Assembly: GCA_963556145.1 (NCBI GenBank)
Contig: OY744472.1
Location: 3,968,001 to 4,032,000 of the forward strand
Length of the DNA: 64,000 bases
Direction of reading: 5' to 3'
Origin: Hygrocybe punicea
Taxonomy: Eukaryota; Basidiomycota; Agaricomycetes; Agaricales; Hygrophoraceae
The notes beneath the pieces were generated by a model. That model was not told the DNA's origin, did no database searches, and was given only the letters and a program-made list of their open reading frames with translations. Of the stretch, positions 20,960 through 33,296 are shown piece after piece. Position 1 is the first letter of the stretch. Every line of letters starts with the position of its first letter. Both the position numbers and the translations under genes were made by a program.

Positions 20960-23900
20960 AAAGAATATATGTATCTTTTAAAGCAGTATAAGGCTTTGTC
21001 GTATCAACGTCATTTCCCTGATGCAGAAGCAGCCATATTAGCATATTGTAGTATTTAACATGTTTCGTTCCTACCTTGCATCTATGCCTATGATGATATT
21101 CTGCAATCCACATCGATTTGCCACGAATCCCTCAGAAATGGCAATCTCAGTGAGCGATCGCTCTTCGGCTACTGGTAGAAGAATCTGCAAACTGATAAAC
21201 TGGTGCAACTTGGAATGCTTGAGCTTGACGCACAGTCCAAAGTCCCTTTACACCCATCACGAACAAGAGCTTGAAGTAAAGTGTAGCCACAATGTACATG
21301 GTGTCCATGAAGAAGAAACTGCCCTGGGCTATCAACTGATTTGCAAAATGTGCGAGGGTCATTTCTCCCATGCAAAAGGCAGCACCGGCACCGATGAAGG
21401 GTCCTTCTGTTTTGCAACTACAAATCCGGTCTTCTGGATGAAATGGGAACATTGGGCCATTCCACGTTAGTGATCATCTTGTAACAGAAATGTGATTGGT
21501 TTACCCATATCCAGGTGGCATTCGCTCCTTCAAATGATGTGCTGTTACACATGATCTTTTCAACCTGATAATTGAGCTTTGTCCCTCATTAACATCAATG
21601 GGACTTGCTGAGAAAATAATGCATACATATAAGACTGTTTTGTCAGCATGATGAACCACTGAAATAATATCAGAGTTTCATCTATTGGAATACAAACAAA
21701 GAGAGCTTGAATAGTTACAGAGTTTTCAGCAACATCATATATTGCCATTCCAGCACACTTCTTTGATGAAATTCTCAGCTCCACATGATGTTGATGGATA
21801 TGCAGACACTTCAATCACCGATGACATGATAACAGATGTCTTCCTTGAATTTAGTAAGCAAACGAGAAAGGCAGAGTCTAGTGAATACTTGTGGACACTT
21901 ACCTGTATCTAATACTCTTTGGCAAGGTGCTGTGTGTGTGGAGCTTACTTGTTTGCCCAGGAACATGCTTGTCTCTTGACAACACATTTCGAGTTGCCGG
22001 AAAGGCTACAATTGTAGATAAGCAGAAAAAACGAACAAAAGTGATGAGAGGTGGCATACTTAGTTCCATCAATGAGATCAATGAACTCATGAGCTGGGTA
22101 CGTTGCAGGCTTGTTCTAGGTTCTAATGATTCTGACAAACTCAGGTAGCATCTGTGCCTAAGCTGCTCAGCAGATGAAACAACAGAAATGCTTGAGGGAT
22201 ATAAACGACGCTATGAAATACTTGGTATACTGCCACCAGAAATGGTTGTTGTTGATAACTGCTGTCATGTCCGGGATGCAATCTTGAAAGCAATACCTGG
22301 AACCCATGTTGTCCTTGATGTTTACCACTTCTTGATGAGATGCATCTAATAAATGACTAACTCAAGTGTTACAGCCATTTGCATAAAGCATGACAGTTGC
22401 CACATTTTTTTTGTTTATAAGAAAAACAAAGACTTAGTGAAATTTCAAGTGTGAAGTTGTCTATCTCATGAAATACTGAATGGATTGAGATCATTGTAGA
22501 GGCAAATTTTATCTATTCTTCAAGGCCTTTTCAGCTGTGTTATTACATTTGAGCTGTGTCTAGTGTATGCTGAGTTATAAGCATAATAAGATAGAGTAGC
22601 AGCTGAACATTGAATGATAAATAGCTCTGTCAATACCTCTTGGATTGAGATACTTGTATGGAGTAAAATGTTCATTTTTTCAATGTGAATCTGCTCAAAT
22701 ACCGGGATTTTCAATGTTGAGCATTTTCTAAGTGCAAGTTAGAAATATTGCTAAATTTGAATGCGATCAAGACAATGGATTTAGAATCTGTAAGTATTGG
22801 AAATCCCAGTATTTGAGCAGATTCACATTGAAAAAATGAACATTTTACTCCATACAAGTATCTCAATTCAAGAGGTATTGACAGAGCTATTTATCATTCA
22901 ATGTTCAGCTGCTACTCTATCTTATTATGCTTATAACTCAGCATACACTAGACACAGCTCAAATGTAATAACACAGCTGAAAAGGCCTTGAAGAATAGAT
23001 AAAATTTGCCTCTACAATGATCTCAATCCATTCAGTATTTCATGAGATAGACAACTTCACACTTGAAATTTCACTAAGTCTTTGTTTTTCTTATAAACAA
23101 AAAAAATGTGGCAACTGTCATGCTTTATGCAAATGGCTGTAAATTATCTATGGTATTGCCATGTCTTGCAAACACGACAATCCCATAAATAATCAACCAA
23201 GCAGAAGGTTGTACTCACATAAGCAATTAGATATCTCAACGTCATTATAAATGGTGTAAAGAATCCATACCGAAATGCTGTAGCAAAAGACATCATTGAT
23301 GCAATCCTGAAGACATGAGCTGCAAAGGGGGTTAGTGCTGAATACCAAACCAAGGACAAGCAAGTGAAACAACTAAGTGCCGCATTTGAGAAGTGGGCAT
23401 TGCAAGGAGGCGTTTGGTCAACTGTGGCTGCAAAGGTTCATGTAATTGTGTTGCCTGAATTTAAGGTGCAGCTAAATATCATGCAAGCAGACACACGCCG
23501 AGCAACAACACCACGTACAGAAAGGCTGTTTAGCCAGAACCTGACAAGATATCTCATCAGATGGTAGTCGCATTAAAGGTTCACATAAAGGCTGGAATTC
23601 GATTCAATGTTCCTTTGCTAGTGGTCTTGAAGTCTTTGAGGCATTGGCACACGACTTTGTTCTTCGCTGGAACATCCGCATTGGATCTGCCCAAAAGAAA
23701 CCTGCACCATTTATTGTGTCAACATTCAGATCACACCACATTCACCTTGTTAATTATGTTGTGCTCACTTGGAATTCCATGTTGAAGATGTCGACAACAA
23801 ATTTTGCACCATTCCCAGAGCTGTGGGTTGTAGACAGCAAAGAGGTCTTTGGTATTGTATATTCGAGATACATAGAAACCTTTGGTGGTCTGCTGGAGAT

Positions 23901-25450
23901 CAAAAGCGAGGACAATTATGAAGATTTGTCTGTGGATAACGAACCGGCTCTCCAAATGCTCGATATTGACCTCAATGTAAGTTTGATGTTTCCAATCACT
24001 GTTCTTGTTGATCTGATGCCTCTTGATCTTCCCAGCATGCAAGTGATGGATAAACACAGCAAGCTTAGGCCACAGATGTAAATATGGCTTGTATCAGAGA
24101 AGCAATTAATGGTGAGAATGTGGGCCACGTTCCTAGGTCTGGCCATGTGTCAGTGAGGTCTGCAATGGTGAGTCTCGCACTACATCAAGTTGTTGAATGA
24201 CGACAACCAAATAATACAATAGGACCTTACTGAGAACAGCTCGATTGACACAACCATGAGGCCTACATTGAAATGTGGAATAGATCAAGCAACTGCTGAT
24301 GCTCAGCTGGACTGTGACCTTGTCCCCAAGAAACCACGCATGTTAGAAGATTTGCAGTCTGAGGTGAGTGTTCATGTCAAATTCTCAGAAGTGAAACTTA
24401 CCAGTGGAACATAGACTCTCATTCCCCCAGCGGCAAAAGGCAGTCTGGATGCTTTCTTCAAACCCCAATCCTGGCATCCAGCATTATCCCTAGTGCAGCA
24501 TGCCAAAGCTCCCATAAACGTCTCCAATGCAGCAACACTTGCGGGAGCTAATCCATCGTTAGCGGCAATCACTGCCACTGAAGCTACCAGGCTCACAGAA
24601 ACTCACTCGATCAGAGCGGCTACTCTCCATTGCTATGCAATCAGATATCTGGGCAATGGCCATTAAGGAAAGCGAGGAATTTTACCTATTCATGGATATG
24701 CATGCTGAGAACGGGTGGGCATCTTTCAATATGACTTCGTGAAAGTGGGTAGCAGCTACACAGGACTACAACACACATCTTGAGGCCTTAAATCTGACAA
24801 AAAACCAACCGATAATCAAGAAGAATCCAAAAGCGCTTGTTGATCTGCTGGGGGAGGTTTAGTGAAAATTTTCTGACCGGATTATTAAGAATAACTTCAC
24901 TTGTAAGTCTATTTTAATCATTAGCTCAGAAACTCGATGCTTACTCCAAGCTTTAGCTACAACAAGTAAAACAGATACATTCTGGAAGAAGCATTGCACT
25001 GTGGTGCCTTTGGTCAAGGTGGAGCAAATTGGGGAAGTAGTACGCACCACATTAGCATCGAATAGACATACTGCTAACCAATCTTCAGCGCAAAGCTGCC
25101 ACTTGTTCTCGGTGCCACACTATTATGTACCCCGGTCCCTCAGGCTCACCAGAGAACCACAAGAAAGGGTACTGTTCTGATGGTGTCAAACAAATACTAA
25201 AATCAGACACAGCTCTGGACTGGCCTCAACCACAAGGAATATTGGAAATGGGCACTAAGTTCAATCCACTGCAATTTTTGACCACCATCCGCGATGTTTA
25301 TGAAATGTTTGTCATTGAAAAAGGCAATGGAGGTGATCTCATGATGGAATATGAGGTGTTTGGGAAGCTTTTGAATTGACGTGTTGTTTATGTTGGCAAA
25401 CACGTTCTATTCAAGCTTTTTGATTTGGAGATGCCTTCATCAACACCTTC
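20960..25450 (+). pseudogene. Decayed MULE-like DDE transposase gene
   Basis: Blocks in consistent order but shifting frames form a transposase. GTCLSLDNTFRVAGKA (first catalytic-type Asp near 21978) and MRGGILSSINEINELMSW are followed by PPEMVVVDNCCHVRDAIL (second Asp near 22254) and GTHVVLDVYHFLMR. After an inserted palindrome come LSAAFEKWALQGGVWS (23372), SSDGSRIKGSHKGWNSIQ (about 23552), EALAHDFVLRWNIRI (23637), WVVDSKEVFGIVYSRYIETF (23824), a C-terminal part with EEFYLFMDMHAENGWASFNM (24672) and WPQPQGILEMGTKFNPLQFL (25221). The LD..VVDN spacing and VYHFLMR fit MULE-type DDE domains in fungi. Stops, frameshifts and a 768-base insertion make it non-functional. The 5' border (20960-21470) is weak. 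Confidence 0.6.
22372..23139. mobile_element. Near-perfect foldback element (768 bases) inside the MULE-like gene
   Basis: Left arm 22372-22715 and right arm 22796-23139 are both 344 bases and almost identical as inverted repeats, with an 80-base centre. A same-length stop-free frame of 64 codons appears on opposite strands in the two arms and differs in one residue. Ends are CAGCCATTTGCATAAAGC, flanked by TA on both sides (22370-22371, 23140-23141), compatible with a TA target duplication as in Tc1/mariner-type MITEs. It encodes no transposase. The near identity of the arms implies a recent insertion or arm homogenisation. Confidence 0.85.
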
Positions 25451-26433
25451 TGAGCTTCTCGTTAACTTTGATGGCATGCACTACCTCAGAATCAACTGTC
25501 TTTGGCAGGGCAACAACATTGACTGATATTTTGTTTGCTACAGTTAGGTATATGTTCTGAAGAGCTTGACATGTCCTTCAGATATTAAATAGTCTAATGT
25601 GATGCACTCCTCGTTTGTTTCTCATTTATTTCCACATGGGCAGCTTGAACACAAGAGCAGGTGTTTCCAGGCATGCACACCACATGTGCTCACCAGCTCA
25701 CATGCTTTGGAATCAGTCCTTCAGTCTTTAGACGGTCATAGAATGTTGAACAGTCTTAACGGTTGTAAGGAATAACCCTTCCTACTGCAGATGAGCCCCT
25801 GAATGCTAGTCCCATAGAGGGTGTGCAAGAGCAACTTTCTGCGCTGTTTGCTGGACTCGCTATCTTCTCTCTCGACATTCACAACTCAAATGTTCTGATT
25901 CTTGCATTCCAAAGTACTGGTTGATAAGAAGAGCACTTTTGCACTTATGAGGTGCAGCAATCATTCACATGCTTTCAGCGACTAGCCCTGGCACCTGTTT
26001 TGCACACATGATAGTCCCAGCAACTTGGTCTCCATGATATCGGATATAATATAGTCTGTTCGGCACCTGTATATATAGCTATATATATTACGCGCAATCC
26101 CAAGAGCAACACAGATCCTCTCCAGCACCCATCATGTCAACCGCTACCATCACTATGAGGACAACTTGACCCTCTTAATCTAACCAACTTGAACTCACCC
26201 TAATTATTCAGCAAGTGAAAATAATCAACCCAACAGCTTTCAATGTTAGGGTTCTCGTCGTCAATGATGACAGCGGCACTTCAACACAAATTTGCAAAGT
26301 CGCAGCAGGGGTAACCAGCACCCTAGATGTCAGCAGTGAAATGGCTGGATCTACAGTGTGTTCCACATATTTTCACTGATTGGTTCAAGTCCTGACACCC
26401 TACAATAGTTCACAGTTGAGATTCAGGCCGTAG
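25451..26433. other. Mostly unexplained flank with TATA-like promoter region
   Basis: Weak continuation of the transposase 3' end to about 25530. TATATATAGCTATATATATT at 26070-26089 lies about 44 bases before ATG 26133, in a Kozak-like CATC-ATG context, but that frame stops after 11 codons. Protein-like sequence (INPTAFNVRVLVVNDDSGTS, TSTLDVSSEMAGSTVCSTYF) follows at 26222-26370 in another register, suggesting a small dead gene of unknown family. No LTR pair was recognised. Confidence 0.35.
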
Positions 26434-27245
26434 GTGGCGGCACTGCCCACGACACCACAGATGACTTCACTTATACCACCAGTTCTTCTGGTGTCGCTAC
26501 CTTTACTGTTGGTAGGACCAAGCATATGCCTACTCTCACCTACAGCACCACTTAATGTTTTTGCCAAGCCCTTGTTCCTTCTGTATTTGTCGTGTTTTGT
26601 TTTGAGGTGGTGTCGTCATTCTATGCCCTTTTTTTGTCTTGCAAATACTAGCTTTATCCGATGCACTGCATGGAGTAAGGGCCTGAGAGCTAGACTCTAC
26701 TTATCCCCAATCAGTCTTATTCGATTCAATCTTCAGGAAGGGAAGAGGGCTCTGGTGCGGGCTCCTACCAAGCTGACACTGATCTTCGTCATTCACATTG
26801 ATGATCTGACCGTGGTGACGAGTGGGAAGGTACTGATGGATGAAGTGAAAAGGACACAGCCTGAGGACAGAGTTGGAGGTGATGGACCTAAATGAAATCC
26901 ACTGGCTCCTCAGCATCGAAATCTGGTGCGATCGCGAAACCCTATCCATCATGCTCTGGCAGAAGTCCTACATTGATTCAATTATCAAGCACTTTGGACT
27001 CGAAGATGCAAACCCACTTGCCTCTCCCATGGAACCTGTCCAATGCCCAGTGCCCTGTAACTGCCCACGAGATTGCTGACATGCGAGATGTCCCATACCG
27101 CAAGGCCATTGGTTCCTTGGTGTACGCGGCTATTTGTGCTCATCCGGACATAACCTTTGCTATTGGCATCCTGTCCCACTTCTCCACAAATCCAGGGCAT
27201 GTTCATCGGGGAGCCATGAAAAGAGTTTTCAGGTATTGAAGGGCA
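26434..27245 (+). pseudogene. Ty1/copia retrotransposon reverse transcriptase/RNase H remnant
   Basis: VIHIDDLTVVTSGKVLMDEV (Asp-Asp codons 26800-26805) is the copia reverse transcriptase active-site region. In the next frame follow LNEIHWLLSIEIWCDRETLS and SYIDSIIKHFGLEDANPLAS, then DMRDVPYRKAIGSLVYAAIC and HPDITFAIGILSHFSTNPGH, the usual order of the copia pol C-terminal region before RNase H. Three frames are used, so it carries at least two frameshifts. Upstream of about 26740 the match fades; RNase H proper, integrase, gag and LTRs are not visible. Confidence 0.85.
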
Positions 27246-27835
27246 CCAGAGAACTGTGATGCACCATCAGCAATGTTCAACGCAATGTGACCAAGGGGTC
27301 ACACCCAGTCAAAATTGGTTCGGAGCTGAGCAAGACCGAGTGAGAAGTGGTGATTTGTTTTCTTTTTCACAGTCTGCCACCAGGGATTGGGAAATTTGAC
27401 ACACTTTAACAATGTTAAATTGAGACCCTTCGTGTTTGAGCGAAATTTCAGTGCATTTTCAGAGAGCCGCAGAGAGATCTAATATATTATAATTGAAAAG
27501 TCAATTCATATTTTCAGATATCTAAATAGATATAGGTTCTCTTGATCATGTTGGGGTTAGCATCAGGAAAACCCTCCTTTGCTAATAATATGTTATTTGA
27601 TCTAATGATGGTGCCAGTGGAATCTGCCATTATTTTGGTCTGACAGGCATTGCCCACAAGGCTATTGCCATGTATAACTTCATGCACAATAAACATGATG
27701 AGTATTGCGATGATGAAGACGAGAGAACAACATTTTGGATGGAAATGACATGGAGCTGGGTGTACTGCTGAATATAGCACTGAATATTATTAGGCCCCTA
27801 TTTTGCTAATCTTGTAATGAATATTATATGTGATG
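27246..27835. other. No supported gene
   Basis: AT-rich flank of the copia remnant. No reading frame with protein character and no element ends recognised. Confidence 0.4.
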
Positions 27836-27839
27836 AGGT

Positions 27840-28900
27840 GTTCTCGACAGGATACCACCAAACTGCAAGCCCCTCTGGCAATCTTTGGTGGCAGCCTATA
27901 TGGTTATGAGCCCTTGGCAACATATGCATCTTTCATTTGTAAAATACATATGCCCTTGTCACTGATTTCTGTATATATTTTGATAAGAGCGATAGAGGTG
28001 CTACTGGACTTCCTCCGAACAAGCATCACCCATGCCAAATAAGTGATGTGCGGCTGGCTGTGGTCATGGACATGGCCGTCAATCTTGTCAAGAACGACTT
28101 TAATACTGCCCTTTTACATAGTTCTGTATGAGTAAGGGACATTGGCTCTCTCGCTCAAAGGGCCTTCAAACTTTGTTCTGCACTCCTCAATCCAGCTTTC
28201 CCTGAGGAATTGATCATTCAGATGGCGACTATGCTGCTGCAGGCAGCTCAAGATAACCATAAAGATATTCTGGAGATGGGGCTGACATTTGAGAGGGTCG
28301 CACAGGGACTTGCACAGGTCTGTGCCCTTGTCACCAACGAATATCTCTAATACTCATGCTCTGGTTCTCAGATAACGGAATGTATCAACGCTGTAGTCGA
28401 AGGAAGGAAGCGTGAAGAGAAACAAGCCCTCTTATTCAGACCCCTCTTTGCCCCCCATACCTCTGACTAACACTCTGCATAGTGAGATCATTCTATCAGT
28501 TGTCCATCTCTTCACGCTATCGCTTGCCATGTGCACTAATTTCCTTGCTTTCATGCTCCTAGATGTCACATTGCAGGATTTCTCCAAGGAACGGTGGAAA
28601 GCCATGATTGCACTAGAAGGCACATGAAGGCAAATCAGCATGCCAGGAAGCTGGTGCATTGGCATGATTCACTCATTGGAAACCTTTTTCAATGATATAG
28701 AAGACCAAGACCCATGGTTTGCCATCATTGGGCCTGTGGATGTTAGCCACTTCAAAGTCTTGCAGGGTAGCTGGGACAAGGCATGCCGACAATATTTCAT
28801 TCTTCAGGAAAAGGTATTCCCATCAGGTCTAGATTTGATCAAAATGCAACCAATGACAAATGACTTTTGGACACAATCTAGGTTGACAGGATGCTAAGCG
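27840..28900 (+). pseudogene. Decayed coding remnant, unknown family
   Basis: A frame at 28050-28350 reads RLAVVMDMAVNLVKNDFNTA, LCSALLNPAFPEELIIQMAT and KDILEMGLTFERVAQGLAQV with one TAG-type break, then continues in other frames with FFNDIEDQDPWFAIIGPVD and DVSHFKVLQGSWDKACRQY at 28690-28800. It looks like one helical protein whose frame shifts at least twice. Not recognised. Confidence 0.35.
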
Positions 28901-29305
28901 ATCCAAGAACAATTGCCTCTGTGGGTCCACCAATCCATTCCCAGAAACAGCGGATTCTTGGCATGGCTTGGAGAAGCTTGAAAGCACATATGTGAAATGT
29001 TGGAGTCCAAGCTCTGGATCTTGTACACATCACTTTTAGCTGGTCGAATATCGAACCAAGTTTCTATACATGTATGGAAATTATTTCACTCCAAGTCGGA
29101 GACCTTTTCATCCACAATATTTTTGGGCACTGCATAAAGAGTACTGAGATACAGTGTCTCTGCACTACACTGTTGTGCAGGTTTGCATATATGACCGGTC
29201 CACCAGTCACCTTCCAGTATAGGTAATAGTCATCAGGAAAACATGGACGAAATGACATGAGATTATAAATGATTAGCAGATAAATTATTTGAATAATATA
29301 TATAA
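28901..29305. other. No supported gene
   Basis: I see no coding or repeat structure I can defend in this stretch. Confidence 0.35.
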
Positions 29306-29309
29306 CTAT

Positions 29310-29930
29310 TATACATTGCCTAGTAATGGAAGATATAGGACAGCTGAGTTTGCAGAAACTGCAAAGTGTGCCAGAATGAGTGAAATGACTATGTGGTACA
29401 AGACTTGCCAAAATTTGCCAAATATGTAAGTCTGGTAGCTCTCATCATACCTAGCAGAATTAGATACCTGGTAGGATACCTCTGAATTACAATACTTGCT
29501 TGGATGGACATGAAACCGAAATATATATCTGCATTTATGAAAGACAGTAGAGTTTGCAGAAACGGCAAGGTCTGCCAGATGGAGCAAAATAACAATAGAA
29601 TATAAGAGTCGCAGGCAGCGGTCGGCATATTAAGCATGGCAGGCATGATAGGATCTACCTGAATGGCAGTACTTGCCCAGATCAACAAGAGGGAAATCAA
29701 ACAGAAATATCCATCTGCATTTATAAAAGATAGTAGAGTTGGCAGAAATGGCAAAGTCTGCCAGATGGAGCAAAATGACAGTGTAATACAAGAGTTGCAC
29801 ATAGCGATAGGCATATTAAGTATGACAGGTGTGATAGGGTCCCACCTGGCTGGCAGTACTTGCCCAGATCAACAAGGAAGACATGAATCTGAAGACAGTT
29901 ACCTACCCAGATAATATCAAATAGCATCCA
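29310..29930. repeat. Tandem repeat, unit about 190-200 bases, three copies
   Basis: AGTTTGCAGAAACTGCAAAG (29347), AGTTTGCAGAAACGGCAAGG (29550) and AGTTGGCAGAAATGGCAAAG (29736) mark successive units, each followed by GTCTGCCAGATGGAGCAAAA-like sequence and, in two units, GGCAGTACTTGCCCAGATCA. Spacing is 203 and 186 bases. Minus-strand frames repeat with the units and are not separate genes. Confidence 0.7.
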
Positions 29931-31619
29931 TGAAAATTACAAGCTTGATAGTGTTGATATGAAGCATATTAAGCTGTCAGATGTTGTAAGAATGGCAAAT
30001 TTGATCAGATACAACTGTATGACATTGCTTGTCCAGATATGTCAGAATGCCGGTTGGGATCAGTTTGCACCTGAACCAGAGATATGGATGAGTTAGCACC
30101 AGGCTTACTGTTGCAGGTATTGCATGGTAAGAACCAGCTGGCTTGGACGAATAGCATCAGAAGCTTCCTGCAATTCAGTGTCTTCACAGCTGTCATCTGA
30201 ATGGCACCATAGATGAACAAATGGGATGGATTTCCTGATGTATGCTACATTTGGAATCTTATCAACATATGGTACTACATTGCAAATCTAATCAACTGGT
30301 AAAAATTATGTTCCCCAGGCCCTATCCCGCTAACTGAGGTGATCACTCAGTTGGAGCTGAAACCACAGCAGCAGCTTGTCTCTGGGCCCTCTTCTCCTTG
30401 ATCTTTGCAAGAGCACTATTCTTTGCAAGCGGCCATTGAGCCGAGGTATAACTTGGAAAGATATGGCTTGTGAGGATGTGCTTGTGATTAGATCCCACTG
30501 AGCAGTTGTCAACCTACTCACTGATTCCACCATACCATGAGGTCGTTGACCCCTTTCTTCTCTTCAACGTCCTTGAAAAGTTCCAAAATGCTACTGTAGA
30601 AGCGTTCGGGGTCTGTTACCATGTCAGACTGCGAAAAAACTGCAGAGGAGCTGAGGGTGAACCAAGTCTGGTGTCATGACTAGCGGTCGTGTAATGGATC
30701 TGTGGGTCAAATGGTTGCATGATGTCGTTGGTAGTGAGGTTTTGCGTTCAAGGGTCTTTGTTATGGGAGTGATCATATATTTGTGAAGGTAGGGTCTCAG
30801 AGATAAGGTTTAGGCGGTATGAGAGTTGTGAAGTTTGTTACGTCTAGTACAACTGCTAAGAGAAATACAAGAGGTCAAAGTTAAGGATCTACGTGCTTCT
30901 TGTTCAACGTCTTTTATACCCTTCGCCCACTTCCACAGCCTTCATGAGTTGTATGAACATTGACTCGCTCTTAGTCGTTCTGTGAGTAGACATGTCAGCC
31001 TTGCTGCAGTGCCCTGCATTCGTCATCGCCGGAACTGCAATGTCGGCATGATCCGCAGTTGCGTGGCCCTAGCCTGATGCGTTATAAGCGGGTTCGTAAG
31101 GGGACGCATCACCTCGGTGGCCTGATTCATTGTTGTTGTTGCTGCCATGTGATGTGTTGTTGCTGTGGATCGTGGGAGGTCGGAATCCCTCGAACGTCGA
31201 TAGGGGGATCTCGGGGTTGATCGCCCCATGGATTCGTCGTACTCCTCAGATTATTGTTGCGAGGAGGAATGCGTACACAATAATGATAGCGATAACAGCA
31301 GCAGCAATTGACTGTGTCATGATTCTGTCCTGACAGGTGTGGGTGGTGATGGTGAGAGTGGGGCGTCTATTGTCTTTGTGTGAATGATGGGAAGAGTGGT
31401 GTCGTCTGATGGAAAGTGGAGTTTGAATGTCTGGTCATGTGCGGGTCTTGCTGGCAGTTGCCGGCGAGTCATTCTTGGTGATAAGGTCTTCTTGGTTGTG
31501 TATAAAGCTTGGTGGTTTCTGCATGCTTGTCCTGCAGAAATGTGATGTGTCTCCACCCGTATCACCAAGTCACTTTCTTCAAGGCTTCTTTGCTCTTCCC
31601 CCCAACCTCAGTTATTAAG
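29931..31619. other. Unassigned sequence with weak coding traces
   Basis: A minus-strand stretch at 31010-31270 reads AINPEIPLSTFEGFRPPTIH and GPRNCGSCRHCSSGDDECRA, low in complexity but with a Cys-rich patch, and 30330-30530 has a Lys/Ala-rich C-terminus-like frame. Neither gives a usable gene model. The rest shows no feature. Confidence 0.3.
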
Positions 31620-33296
31620 GTTAATTGTTATATGTTCCACCACCTCATCCAACTCTTGGCTTCTGATCGGGATCTCTATTGGGCTTTGGGTCAGTGTTTC
31701 GCTTGCAGGAAGGTGAGGCATTGCATGGAGTGTTGCCCGCTGGTTAGGTACACAAGGTCCTTTTGTGCCAGTTACTGGCCGACCCGTACTGTGAGTGCTT
31801 TGGTTGGTGGATTGTCTGGGGTCTCCTGACTGAGTCTTATTCTAGAATTGGATGATGCGTGGAGGTCGGAGGAGTCATCCCCCGAGATACCACCGCTGAT
31901 TACAGTGAGCTGGGGCTCATCGTCTGAGGACCTGAGGGGTCCTTCTCCAGAGCCGGTTGGGGACTTGACTTATCGTGAGTCTGGTTTCCCACTGCCATTC
32001 AGGGTAGCTTCGAGGTTTATGATGGTTTGTCATGCAGCGATTGAGAGGTCATTGGAGAGGGAGGCTGAGCGGTTCTTGGACGATGTGCATGTCCAGTTGC
32101 AAGCATCGGGATCATCGGTCTCGGATGCGATTACTGTAGATAGGGTATAGCACGGGTTCGGGTAAACCCGCGGTTTTTGGGCCGCGGGTTTCTCGGGTAC
32201 GGGTACGGTGTCCCAATTTGGCAACCCGTGCACTACCGCACACCCTTACCCGCGGTAGACGGGTATCCACGGGTTAGCACGGAGGGCCCCAATGGGCCCC
32301 ACAGGTAAGTTTTTTTTTACTTTTAATTCATTTATCTAACATATCTAATAACTAAGTTATACCCAAACCGCCGCCACCACCACCACCACCACCACCAACC
32401 AACAACAACAACAACAACAACACGGCGATGAAGGGAAACGGCTGGGAGGGTGGTGCATCCACTTACCAGCACAGGTATGTGCCCCGATTCTTTCACCACC
32501 GACATCGGCTAACCCCCTGCCTTCAAGTCCACACCTCGCAAACGACGTTGACACGTCAGTCAATGTGTCAACACGTGTTCGCGAGGTCCCCAGCATGAAA
32601 ACACGCATGAAGACTTCGCGAAAGCACGGTGACGCGTCAACTGACGCGTCAACATCGTTAATGAAGTCGCCAGCACCAAACTACGAACAAAGACCGTGCA
32701 AAGACAAATGAAGACCTCGCGAAGACAAATGAAGACCTCGCGAAGACAAACGAAGACCTCGAGTGCCCCCACAGACCTCAAACTAATCACCTCGCGAAAA
32801 CGGGCTGGCGCATCAACTGATGCGCAGACGTTGTTCGCGAGGTATCTGGCCCGTGAAACGACGACGACGGCGACGACTTCCACTGCCAACTGGCAGCAGC
32901 AAGGCGGTGACGACGGTGGTGGAGCGGGGAGGGTGGCAGTGGGACAAGACGACGGAACCAGCCCAGCCCAGCCCCACAAATGCGAACCGTCGCGTCAATT
33001 GACGTGTACATTTCATTTGTGGGCTTGAGGAGCTCGCTGCCGCTGTCGTTGACACTACCCGCATGGCCACACGGGCAACCACCACACCCGCGTCCGACCG
33101 CGGGTAATGCAGACCCGCACCCGTCACGGGTACGGTGTCTGCGGGTACGGGTACGGTGTCCGGCCTGGCAACCCGCGGGTCACCCGTGCTACACCCTATC
33201 GGCGCAACAACTGTGAGATATCCAGGAGGGTGGCACGGATGATGACAACGTATTGGTGCTGACGGACATGGGGTGGCAACAATTAGTAGGGTAAGC
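31620..33296 (+). pseudogene. Gag-like zinc-knuckle remnant interrupted by a TIR element
   Basis: CFACRKVRHCMECC at 31695-31736 fits the spacing Cys-x2-Cys-x4-His-x4-Cys of a retroelement zinc knuckle, although the usual Gly before His is Arg. After a TGA at about 31827, a long frame at 31845-32140 is acidic and Ser/Pro-rich (WRSEESSPEIPPLI, ERSLEREAERFLDDVHVQLQ). The frame is cut at 32141 by the 1,054-base element and a compatible frame resumes at 33199 (GGTDDDNVLVLTDMGWQQLV). Assignment to a retrotransposon gag is tentative. Confidence 0.35.
32143..33196 (+). mobile_element. 1,054-base TIR element, copy A
   Basis: Ends are GGGTATAGCACGGGT and the inverted ACCCGTGCTACACCC, flanked by TA on both sides (32141-32142, 33197-33198). 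Copy B at 41506-42559 is inverted, has exactly the same length and is nearly identical throughout. Terminal regions are rich in ACCCGCGG/CGGGTA words. Inside are four nested palindrome modules (32534-32586, 32614-32666, 32790-32842, 32973-33023), a CCACCA/AACAAC tract at 32370-32420, a GGTGGTGCATCCACC-type palindrome and three tandem copies of GAAGACAAATGAAGACCTCGC-like 19-21 base units at 32702-32760. No transposase is encoded. Confidence 0.85.

Noticed and set aside
25600..26110. Possible LTR upstream of the copia remnant
   Set aside because: No matching second copy, no TG...CA borders and no primer-binding site found.
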